This document shows, piece by piece, positions 57,262 through 64,000 of a stretch of 64,000 nt of DNA. Origin of the DNA: Pseudomonas rubra (GTDB lineage: Bacteria > Pseudomonadota > Gammaproteobacteria > Pseudomonadales > Pseudomonadaceae). Numbering within the stretch: position 1 is the stretch's first letter; every line of letters begins with the position of its first letter. The stretch covers positions 1 through 64,000 of the forward strand of contig NZ_JAMDGZ010000029.1 in assembly GCF_028656935.1 (NCBI RefSeq). The letters run 5' to 3'. A program made the translations under genes and the position numbers. Below the pieces are notes generated by a model. The model saw only the letters and a program-made list of their open reading frames with translations. It was not told where the DNA came from and did no database searches.

Positions 57262-58395
57262 TCATAGCCAATTTCGGTAAAACTGTACCAGCGCCGTGGC
57301 AAGGTCCGGCTGAGCGGCCTGTACCGCGCTCCAGCGGTGGGCGTGGCAGTCCAGTTCGTCCCAGTGCGCCAGCAACTGTTGCCAGGCCTGGCCCATGTCG
57401 TTGTCCATGTTCCAGCCACGCCACAATTGCACCAGTGCTGCGGCAGCCGGAGCAGACAAACCCTGGACATACAGATCGAGAAACGCTTCGAGTTTCTCCC
57501 AGTGGGCGTACTCTTCCTGCACATAGATATGCCAGAGCAGCGGCCGTGCAGCCCATTGCGCACGGACGAAGGAATCTTCGCCACGCACCGCATTGAAGTC
57601 GCAGCACCACAGCAGACGGTCATAATCATCCTGGCTGACGAAAGGCAGGATTTGCACGGTCAGTGCTCCCCGTCGAGCAATGCTGCCCACCGTCAGCACC
57701 TGCTCGCCGAGCCAGTCCTTGACGTCGCCCAGGACCCGGCCTTCAGGCACCAGCAAGTGATTGGCACGGCTGTCACCAGCCAGGGCATCCAGCCAGCTGG
57801 CCACGCCGGGGTTTTCGTAGGCGAACAGTGAAATCAGTCGAGCGTTATGCTCAGGCACTATGCCTAGCCCCTGCAAAAAACCGTTGCGTACGGCCGGGTC
57901 CGACTGCAGCGCGTCGCGCCGTGACAGTAAATCCGCTTCACGCAGCAAGCCGCCGGTTTTCGGGGTAAAGCCTGGAAAGAAAAATACCTTGCGCAAGCCA
58001 TTGGGCTGGGGCGACGGCAAACCATGGCAACCTTCGACCCAGTCCTCGGCGCTGAGGTAGTCCAGGTTCAGCCACAGCGGCGCACGGGGTTGTTCGAGCA
58101 TGCCCTGCACATAGGCTGGCGGCAGCTGGCAGGCGAATGCACCAATGACTACATCAGCTACAGCCGTGTCCTGCCACTGGGTGGGCCATTGTCGTACATC
58201 CACACCCTGCTGCCATTGCTGGGCGGCATCGGTCTGGGCCTCGGGACAGATACGCACGAACGCCTTCAGGTCATCCACCCACAAGCGCACCGCAAGCCCC
58301 TGCTCGGCCACCAGTTGCCGGGCCAGGCGCCAGGTCACGCCGATGTCGCCGTAGTTGTCGACGACACAACAGAAGATGTCCCAGTGCGCTTTCAT
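57262..58395 (-). CDS. earP: EF-P arginine rhamnosyltransferase EarP
   Basis: 377 residues. GT-B glycosyltransferase that moves rhamnose from dTDP-rhamnose to Arg32 of EF-P. The N-terminus WDIFCCVVDNYGDIGVTWRLARQL is diagnostic, and the catalytic-Asp region DNYGDIG is present. ATG at 58395; frame further upstream lacks similarity. Operon with efp. Confidence 0.95.
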   Translation of the reverse strand: MKAHWDIFCCVVDNYGDIGVTWRLARQLVAEQGLAVRLWVDDLKAFVRICPEAQTDAAQQWQQGVDVRQWPTQWQDTAVADVVIGAFACQLPPAYVQGMLEQPRAPLWLNLDYLSAEDWVEGCHGLPSPQPNGLRKVFFFPGFTPKTGGLLREADLLSRRDALQSDPAVRNGFLQGLGIVPEHNARLISLFAYENPGVASWLDALAGDSRANHLLVPEGRVLGDVKDWLGEQVLTVGSIARRGALTVQILPFVSQDDYDRLLWCCDFNAVRGEDSFVRAQWAARPLLWHIYVQEEYAHWEKLEAFLDLYVQGLSAPAAAALVQLWRGWNMDNDMGQAWQQLLAHWDELDCHAHRWSAVQAAQPDLATALVQFYRNWL

Positions 58396-58516
58396 CGCGG
58401 CCCCTTGGAAAAAGCGCCGATTGTCCGGGTAAATCATCGCAGACAAAAGCATGGCAGGTAAAAAATCCATGCGACCATGCGACAATGGCAACCCCTGCCC
58501 TGGCCAGGAGGCCATC

Positions 58517-58894
58517 ATGCCCCGCCCTCGCGAATTGAAGATCACCCTCAAGCCGCTGCAACTGATCCTGTGTATCGCCCTGGGCCTGTGGCTTGGCGCG
58601 CTAGCCATTGCCCTGAGCCTGTGGCTGGCCGAACGCCAGTGGCCACAGACGCTGCAGCCAATCAGCCAGGTGCTTGCGCCGCCTGCCGCGACCCCGGCAG
58701 CAACAGATCCGCAGCAGCAGATGTTCGAGCACTACAAGCAGATCCTGCGCAAACAGGAAGTGCAACAGGCCCAGGAGCAAGTGCAAGGCAACCCGCGCAA
58801 CCTGTCCAACCCCAAGTGCCAGTTCTGGCTGCAACAGGACCGCACCGCGCCGAGCGAAAAAAGCCGCGCCCTCGTTCTCGAATTCTGCAACTGA
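58517..58894 (+). CDS. hypothetical single-pass membrane protein
   Basis: 125 residues. A membrane helix at about 15-38 (LILCIALGLWLGALAIALSLWL), then an Ala/Pro/Gln-rich periplasmic tail with two Cys near the C-terminus (PKCQFW and EFCN), a possible disulphide. No family recognised. CAGGAG before the ATG. It precedes the GreA-like gene by 4 bases, so the two are co-transcribed. Confidence 0.75.
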   Translation: MPRPRELKITLKPLQLILCIALGLWLGALAIALSLWLAERQWPQTLQPISQVLAPPAATPAATDPQQQMFEHYKQILRKQEVQQAQEQVQGNPRNLSNPKCQFWLQQDRTAPSEKSRALVLEFCN

Positions 58895-58898
58895 CACC

Positions 58899-59381
58899 AT
58901 GACCAAAGCCGACCTGCTGCAACGCATCATCGACACCCTGAGCCTTGATCTGGACGTCGCCCAGCGCGCGGCGCAAACCGCCTATGAAGCAGCCACTGCC
59001 AAAGAGAACATCGCCGAAAACAAGTACGACACCCTGGGCCTGGAGGCTTCGTACCTGGCCACCGGCCAAGCCCGGCGCATGGAGGAGATCCGCCAGGCGC
59101 GGGCGGCGTACCAGCAGTTGCTGCTACGCGACTATGACCCGCAGCGCGGCATTCAGGTCAGCAACCTGGTGACCCTGGAGGCCGATAATGGCAGTTGCCA
59201 GCGGCTGTTCCTCGGCCCCGAAGGCGCGGGGTTGAAGATTGGCCAGGGCGAACAACTGGTCACGGTGATCACCCCGCGCTCGCCACTGGGGCAGCATTTG
59301 CTTGGCAAGGTTGAAGAGGATGAGGTCAGCCTGGTGCTGGGCGGGGTGCCACAGCGTTACTACATCCTCGAGGTTCTGTGA
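58899..59381 (+). CDS. GreA/GreB-family elongation factor-like protein
   Basis: 160 residues. N-terminal coiled coil (about 1-75) and a C-terminal FKBP-like domain (about 85-160: VTVITPRSPLGQHLLGKVEEDEV), the Gre architecture. The acidic tip residues of true GreA/B (paired Asp/Glu in the coiled-coil loop) are not clearly conserved, so it may be a Gre-like regulator of RNA polymerase rather than a cleavage factor. Confidence 0.8.
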   Translation: MTKADLLQRIIDTLSLDLDVAQRAAQTAYEAATAKENIAENKYDTLGLEASYLATGQARRMEEIRQARAAYQQLLLRDYDPQRGIQVSNLVTLEADNGSCQRLFLGPEGAGLKIGQGEQLVTVITPRSPLGQHLLGKVEEDEVSLVLGGVPQRYYILEVL

Positions 59382-59400
59382 TCGGGAAGGCTGCGCCTTC

Positions 59401-59473
59401 CATCGCTGGCAAGGCCAGCTCCCACAATGGCCTGCATTTACCCTTCCTGTGGGAGCCGGCCTTGCCGGCGATG
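59401..59473. repeat. REP-type palindrome, second copy
   Basis: Arms 59401-59426 and 59448-59473 match at 24 of 26 positions; a different subtype from the one at 38081, with GGCAAGGCCAGCTCCCACA. It fills the gap between two convergent genes. Confidence 0.85.
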
Positions 59474-59493
59474 GGCTGCGCAGCAGCCCCTAT

Positions 59494-60426
59494 TCAAAGT
59501 GAACCCAACGCATCAAACCGCTGTGCCAGCCCCTGCCGGGCAAACTGTTCGATGACAAAGTCGACAAAGGCCCGGGTCTTGCCCGGCAGCAATTTATGCT
59601 CGGCGTAGTACAGCGAGATATTGCCGTCATCCACATACCAGTCCGGTAACACCCGCTGTAGCCGGCCAGCCTGCAGGTACGGCACGGCAAACGGCATGCT
59701 TACCAGCGCCACGCCCAGCCCCTGCTCCGCCGCCGCACAGGCGGCTTCCGAATCACTCATGGTCATGCGCAAACGCAGGCTCAGAGGGCTCTGCTCCCGC
59801 TCGCGACTGGTCAGCGGCCAGGAGCGCACGCGCCCAGTCTGCGGTGATCGAATGAGGATGCCATCGAGCGCGTGCAAATCGGCGGGCTGAGTAATCGGCG
59901 GATGCTCCTGCAAATATGCCGGCGCCGCCACCAGGATCCGGTGCGCCGGGGTCAGCTTGCGCGCCACCACCCCTTGAGGCAGATCGAAGCCGCCACCAAT
60001 GGCCGCATCAAAGCCCTGGCCGATCAGGTCGACCTGGCGGTTGTCGAAATGCCAGTCCGGGCTGATCGCCGGGTAGCGGTGCAGAAATTCTGCGAGCAGT
60101 GGCACGATGTACAAGCGGCCAAATACCGTGCCCATGCTCACTTTCAAGGTGCCGGCCGGCTGCCCTTCGGCACTGGCCAGATTGGCCACGGCATACTGGA
60201 TGGTCTGAAAGCTCGCGGCCACCTCCGCAAGAAAACGCTGCCCGGCCTCGGTCAGGGTCAGGCGCCGGGTACTGCGCTGGAACAAGCGCACACCCAGGCG
60301 CGCTTCCAGACGCGCGACGTTCTTGCCCACCGCCGCCGGGGTCAGGCTCAGGCGCCGCGCCGCTTCGGCAAAGCTGCCGACTTCGGCGCTGCGAACAAAA
60401 CACTCGATGCTGCTGAACGACTCCAC
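59494..60426 (-). CDS. LysR-family regulator
   Basis: 310 residues. HTH at about 15-57 (VGSFAEAARRLSLTPAAVGK), CrgA/AaeR-like clade. Divergent from the SDR gene with a 123-base gap, so it probably regulates it; an operator was not defined. Confidence 0.9.
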   Translation of the reverse strand: MESFSSIECFVRSAEVGSFAEAARRLSLTPAAVGKNVARLEARLGVRLFQRSTRRLTLTEAGQRFLAEVAASFQTIQYAVANLASAEGQPAGTLKVSMGTVFGRLYIVPLLAEFLHRYPAISPDWHFDNRQVDLIGQGFDAAIGGGFDLPQGVVARKLTPAHRILVAAPAYLQEHPPITQPADLHALDGILIRSPQTGRVRSWPLTSREREQSPLSLRLRMTMSDSEAACAAAEQGLGVALVSMPFAVPYLQAGRLQRVLPDWYVDDGNISLYYAEHKLLPGKTRAFVDFVIEQFARQGLAQRFDALGSL

Positions 60427-60549
60427 TGCGGCGATTCCATACTTCTGGTTTACACAGACTATAGCGATTAGTGGCTACCGGCAGGGTAATCTGCGGCCGA
60501 TACTGAGCGTCATCCAAGGCATCCGGCCTTGTTCTTTCGGGAGCACAGC

Positions 60550-61299
60550 ATGTCGACCCAATCCAGCCTGCACGGGAAAACAGCCCTGATCCAGGGCGGT
60601 TCGCGCGGTATCGGCGCCGCCATCGTCAAACGCCTGGCCGCCGAAGGCGCCCGTGTCGCCTTCACCTACGCCAACGCCACCGAGCAGGCCGATGCGTTGC
60701 AGCGCAGCATCATCGCCGCCGGCGGCAAGGCTCTGGCGATCAAGGCCAATAGCGCCGATGCCAGTGCCGTGCAGCAGGCAGTGCAAGACACGGTCGAGGC
60801 TTTCGGTGGCCTGGATATCCTGGTCAACAATGCCGGGGTACTGGCAGTCGGGCCGCTGGCGGACTTCAGCCTGGAGGACTTCGACCGTACTTTGGCGGTG
60901 AATGTGCGCAGCGTCTTCGTCGCCACCCAAGCCGCCGCCCGGCACATGAGCCAGGGCGGTCGGATCATCAACATTGGTAGTACCAACGCCGAGCGCATGC
61001 CCTTCGCAGGCGGCGGCCCCTATGCCATGAGCAAGTCGGCACTGGTCGGCCTGACCCGTGGCCTGGCCCGTGATCTCGGACCGCTGGGCATCACCATCAA
61101 CAACGTCCAGCCCGGCCCGGTGGACACCGAAATGAACCCGGCCCAGGGCGAATTCGCCGAAAGCCTGATGAGTTTGATGGCAGTGGGCCGTTACGGCCAT
61201 GTCGACGAAATCGCCAGCTTCGTCGCTTACCTGGCCGGCCCCGAGGCGGCCTACATTACCGGCGCCAGCCTGACCATCGATGGCGGCTTCGCTGCCTGA
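60550..61299 (+). CDS. SDR-family oxidoreductase
   Basis: 249 residues. Glycine motif GGSRGIGAA (17-25), NNAG, catalytic Ser/Tyr/Lys (INIGSTNAERM...YAMSK) and the FabG-like C-terminus. Substrate unknown; not part of the fab operon. The ATG lies in GAGCACAGCATG with a GGGAG site upstream. Confidence 0.9.
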   Translation: MSTQSSLHGKTALIQGGSRGIGAAIVKRLAAEGARVAFTYANATEQADALQRSIIAAGGKALAIKANSADASAVQQAVQDTVEAFGGLDILVNNAGVLAVGPLADFSLEDFDRTLAVNVRSVFVATQAAARHMSQGGRIINIGSTNAERMPFAGGGPYAMSKSALVGLTRGLARDLGPLGITINNVQPGPVDTEMNPAQGEFAESLMSLMAVGRYGHVDEIASFVAYLAGPEAAYITGASLTIDGGFAA

Positions 61300-61305
61300 G
61301 GTCGG

Positions 61306-62193
61306 TCAATGACACTCCCGGCCTGCCAGGCGCTGTTCAATCAACTGGACAAAGGCCCTGGCGGCCGGGGTCGGGTGCGTCGACCAGATCGCATACACGT
61401 GTCGTACCGGCGCATCCTCGAGCGCGACCACCGCCACGCCGTTGAAGCTGTTGGCGATCCGCGCCGGCACCAGGCCGACGGCCAGGCCACGCTTGGCGAA
61501 TTTTTCCACCAGGCGGATATTGGTCATTTCGAACTGCACCCGATGGCGTACCCCGGCGGCGGCAAAGGCCTCGTCGGTTTGCCGACGGGCACCGCTACCA
61601 GCCGGAAAATCCACCAACGGCTGTGCTTGCAGATCGGCCAGGGACAAGCGCGCCGCACCCGCCAAAGGATGCTCAGCGGCCATCACCGCCACCAACTGTT
61701 CTTCGGCCAGCAGGCGGTGCTCGACACCGTCCAGTCGCTCGCCTGGCCAGACCCCGATAAAGCCCACGTCCAGCCGCCGCTCGCGCACATCGGCAATCAA
61801 CAGTTCGCTCTTGGCCATCAGCCAGCGGATATCCACCCGTGGGTGCTGAGCATGAAAATCGGCCAGCAGATCGACCAGGTCCAGTTCGGTCAGCGAGGTA
61901 ATCTCGCCGACGGACAATTGCCCGCGCACCTCACCACAGGCTGCGGCCACATCCTCGGCAATCCGCCGGGTAGCTTCCAGCGCGGGCCGGGCGCTGTGCA
62001 CGAAGGCTTCGCCCGCCGGAGTCAGGCGCACGCGCCGCGAACTGCGCTCGAACAGGCTGACGCCAAGGGTCTCTTCGAGCCGGGCAACCTGATGGCTCAA
62101 GGCCGACTGCACCACATGGCAACGCTCGGCGGCGCGGGTGAAGCTGCCGGTATCGGCCACCGCCAAGGCATACTCAATCTGCTTGAGGTTCAT
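61306..62193 (-). CDS. LysR-family regulator
   Basis: 295 residues from the ATG at 62193 (MNLKQIEYALAVADTGSF, the normal family start; 62211 is also open). HTH about 16-58. Divergent from the MFS gene with a 106-base gap, a typical regulator-efflux pair. Confidence 0.9.
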   Translation of the reverse strand: MNLKQIEYALAVADTGSFTRAAERCHVVQSALSHQVARLEETLGVSLFERSSRRVRLTPAGEAFVHSARPALEATRRIAEDVAAACGEVRGQLSVGEITSLTELDLVDLLADFHAQHPRVDIRWLMAKSELLIADVRERRLDVGFIGVWPGERLDGVEHRLLAEEQLVAVMAAEHPLAGAARLSLADLQAQPLVDFPAGSGARRQTDEAFAAAGVRHRVQFEMTNIRLVEKFAKRGLAVGLVPARIANSFNGVAVVALEDAPVRHVYAIWSTHPTPAARAFVQLIEQRLAGRECH

Positions 62194-62299
62194 GGATTGA
62201 TCTATTTTCAAGATGGATAGAATGAAAACGATACATTGGCGTCATGCTAGCGCATTTCCGATACTGTCACTTCCCCACTGCCACTGATCGAGACGGTCC

Positions 62300-63493
62300 A
62301 TGACCTCTTCCAGCCACACCCTGAGCCGCGGCCTGATTCTGCTGATGGCGACCGCCACCGGCCTTGCCGTCGCCAGTAACTACTATGCACAACCCCTGCT
62401 GCACAGCATCGCCGAACACTTCGGCCTGACCACCGCCAGTGCCGGGGCCATCGTCATCGCTGCGCAACTGAGCTACGGCGCCGGGCTGTTGCTGCTCGCG
62501 CCACTGGGCGATTTGTTCGAGCAACGCAAGCTGATCGTCAGCATGATTGCCATCAGCACCCTGGGCCTGTTGATCAGCGCCTTTTCGCCAAGCCTGGCGT
62601 GGCTGCTGATCGGCACCACCCTCACCGGCCTGTTTTCAGTGGTTGCCCAGGTGTTGGTGCCCATGGCGGCTGGCCTGAGCGACCCCTCGCAACGCGGACG
62701 GGTGGTCGGCACCCTGATGACTGGGCTGCTGCTGGGCATTCTGCTGGCGCGCACGGCCGCAGGTTTCATGGCCGAGCTGGGCAACTGGCGCAGCATCTAC
62801 CTGCTGGCGGCGGCATTGATGGGGCTGTCGGCGATCGCCTTGTTCCGCGCCCTGCCCGAGCGCCATCAGCATGCCGGGCTGAGCTATCCGGCGCTGCTGG
62901 GTTCGGTGTTTCGCCTGTTCATCGATGAGCCGATCCTGCGTTTGCGCTCGTTGCTGGGCCTGTTGTCGTTCAGCCTGTTCGCCTTGTTCTGGACGCCGCT
63001 GGCGTTTCTGCTGTCAGCCGAGCCATACCACTACTCCGATGCGGTGATTGGCCTGTTCGGCCTGGCCGGTGCCGCCGGCGCCCTGTCGGCCAACTGGGCC
63101 GGACGCCTGGCCGACCGTGGCAAAGGCCCGCTAGGCACCACGGTGGGTTTGCTGGCGCTGCTACTCTCCTGGCTGCCGCTGGCCTTTGCCCAGTCGTCGC
63201 TGGTGGCATTGCTGGCCGGTGTGCTGTTGCTCGACCTTGCTGTGCAACTGGTCCACGTGAGCAACCAGAACGCCGTGATTGCCCTGCGCCCGGAAGCCCG
63301 CAACCGCCTGAATGCCGGCTACATCACCTGCTACTTCATCGGCGGCGCACTTGGCTCGTTGCTGGGCACGCAACTGTTCCAGCGTTATGGCTGGGACGGC
63401 ATCGTCGTCGCCGGGCTGAGCATCGGCGCCCTGGCCGTGCTGGTCTGGGGCCTGGCCGAACGCCAACGCGCCGTGCGCCTGGGTACCGCCTAA
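62300..63493 (+). CDS. MFS transporter, predicted drug or metabolite efflux
   Basis: 397 residues with twelve likely membrane helices and the DHA-type loop PLGDLFEQRKL after helix 2. ATG at 62300. Its stop overlaps the TolC-family gene end by 4 bases. Substrate unknown; the adjacent LysR is the likely controller. Confidence 0.9.
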   Translation: MTSSSHTLSRGLILLMATATGLAVASNYYAQPLLHSIAEHFGLTTASAGAIVIAAQLSYGAGLLLLAPLGDLFEQRKLIVSMIAISTLGLLISAFSPSLAWLLIGTTLTGLFSVVAQVLVPMAAGLSDPSQRGRVVGTLMTGLLLGILLARTAAGFMAELGNWRSIYLLAAALMGLSAIALFRALPERHQHAGLSYPALLGSVFRLFIDEPILRLRSLLGLLSFSLFALFWTPLAFLLSAEPYHYSDAVIGLFGLAGAAGALSANWAGRLADRGKGPLGTTVGLLALLLSWLPLAFAQSSLVALLAGVLLLDLAVQLVHVSNQNAVIALRPEARNRLNAGYITCYFIGGALGSLLGTQLFQRYGWDGIVVAGLSIGALAVLVWGLAERQRAVRLGTA

Positions 63494-64000
63494 CGGCGCA
63501 CAAAGGCCTCATCGACCTGGGCCAGGTGCTCTTCGCGCAAGGTCCCGGCGTAGTAATGCAGCTTGATCCAGGCCAGCAGGTAATCGTAGCGGGCCTGGGC
63601 CAGGTCACGGCGAGTGGTCGCCAGTTGCTGCTCGGCATTGAGTACATCGAGGTTGACCCGCTCGCCCCCCAGTACACTCTGGCGCGTCGATTGCACCAGC
63701 GCCTGGGCTGAGGTCAGCGCCCGCTCATAGGCCTTCAGGCGGCTGACGCCGGACTGACAGGCGTTGTACTGACGGCGCAGCTCGATCAGGGTTGCCCGGG
63801 TGCTGCCGTCCAGTTCGTACTCGGCCTGTTCCAGGTTGCGGCTGGCCTGACGGGTGGCCGCCGACACCCCACCGCCGGCAAACAGCGGCAGGCTGACTTC
63901 GATGCCAATGGTGTTGGTGTCGTAGCGCTGGTTGTAGGTGTTGCCACTGTCCGATTGCATCTGCCGCGAAGTGGCGTAGGCGGATACCTTGGGCAGGTGG
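63490..64000 (-). CDS. TolC-family outer-membrane protein, partial
   Basis: C-terminal 169 residues; the gene runs off the right edge (the codons before 63960 are still coding). YNQRYDTNTIGIEVSLPLFAGG and the long helix with VLGGERVNLDVLNAEQQL are the family's periplasmic helical hairpin. It forms the outer-membrane duct of a type I secretion or efflux system (AprF-like). Confidence 0.9.
   Translation of the reverse strand, partial: HLPKVSAYATSRQMQSDSGNTYNQRYDTNTIGIEVSLPLFAGGGVSAATRQASRNLEQAEYELDGSTRATLIELRRQYNACQSGVSRLKAYERALTSAQALVQSTRQSVLGGERVNLDVLNAEQQLATTRRDLAQARYDYLLAWIKLHYYAGTLREEHLAQVDEAFVRR

Overview
The window is a piece of a high-GC Pseudomonas chromosome, most likely of the P. 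putida group. The evidence is the gene order mltG-pabC-fabF-acpP-fabG-fabD-plsX-rpmF-yceD, then rluC/rne, murB-kdsB-lpxK-exbDB-comEC, and a block matching the P. aeruginosa PA2811-PA2844 neighbourhood (ABC exporter, fadE, tRNAs, sagS, gpx, msrB, aminotransferase, htpX, DEAD-box helicase, class II DAHP synthase). Putida-type REP palindromes also occur.

Positions 1 to about 7921 are foreign DNA, visibly richer in A+T and breaking the housekeeping operon inside tmk (thymidylate kinase). Only the first 98 codons of tmk remain next to mltG. The rest of tmk, and the holB-pilZ-tatD genes that normally follow it, must lie beyond the left edge or elsewhere. The element end carries an imperfect inverted repeat at the junction (7878-7932) and several copies of a CTTTTGGGTTTAC-like motif just inside it. 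No integrase or transposase is visible in the window.

The element's cargo is a minus-strand defence-like cluster: a KAP-family P-loop ATPase (qatA), a proline-rich protein starting Met-Gly (qatB) and a QueC-like enzyme (qatC). These are three of the four genes of the Qat anti-phage system. The TatD-like nuclease qatD is absent from its usual place after qatC. What follows instead is a 514-base gap with repeated AATTCAGAATT palindromes and a short MvaT/TurB-type (H-NS-like) protein whose DNA-contact motif is altered. Upstream of qatA are an unrecognised 187-residue protein, a CoiA-like zinc-finger protein and a small acidic membrane protein. This region is the best candidate for an undescribed variant system.

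The rest is ordinary chromosome. From 8235 to 16217 are cell-wall, folate and fatty-acid/phospholipid genes with a strong promoter ahead of yceD. From 16272 to 30343 are sppA, a HAD phosphatase, rluC, rne with a long leader, and an envelope operon (murB, LMW-PTP, kdsB, ycaR, lpxK, exbD, exbB) followed by comEC and a DUF2062 gene. From 30311 to 36330 are an ABC exporter, a GST, fadE and small conserved genes. A Gly-Gly-Glu-Gly-Glu tRNA cluster with its promoter lies at 36388-37060. From 37307 to 48641 are sagS, redox-repair genes, htpX and a cold-shock-type helicase. From 48998 to 63493 are the DAHP synthase, ycaQ-like, regulator and transporter genes, the ohrR/ohr peroxide pair with shared operators, and efp with its rhamnosyltransferase earP. 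The right edge cuts a TolC-family outer-membrane gene.
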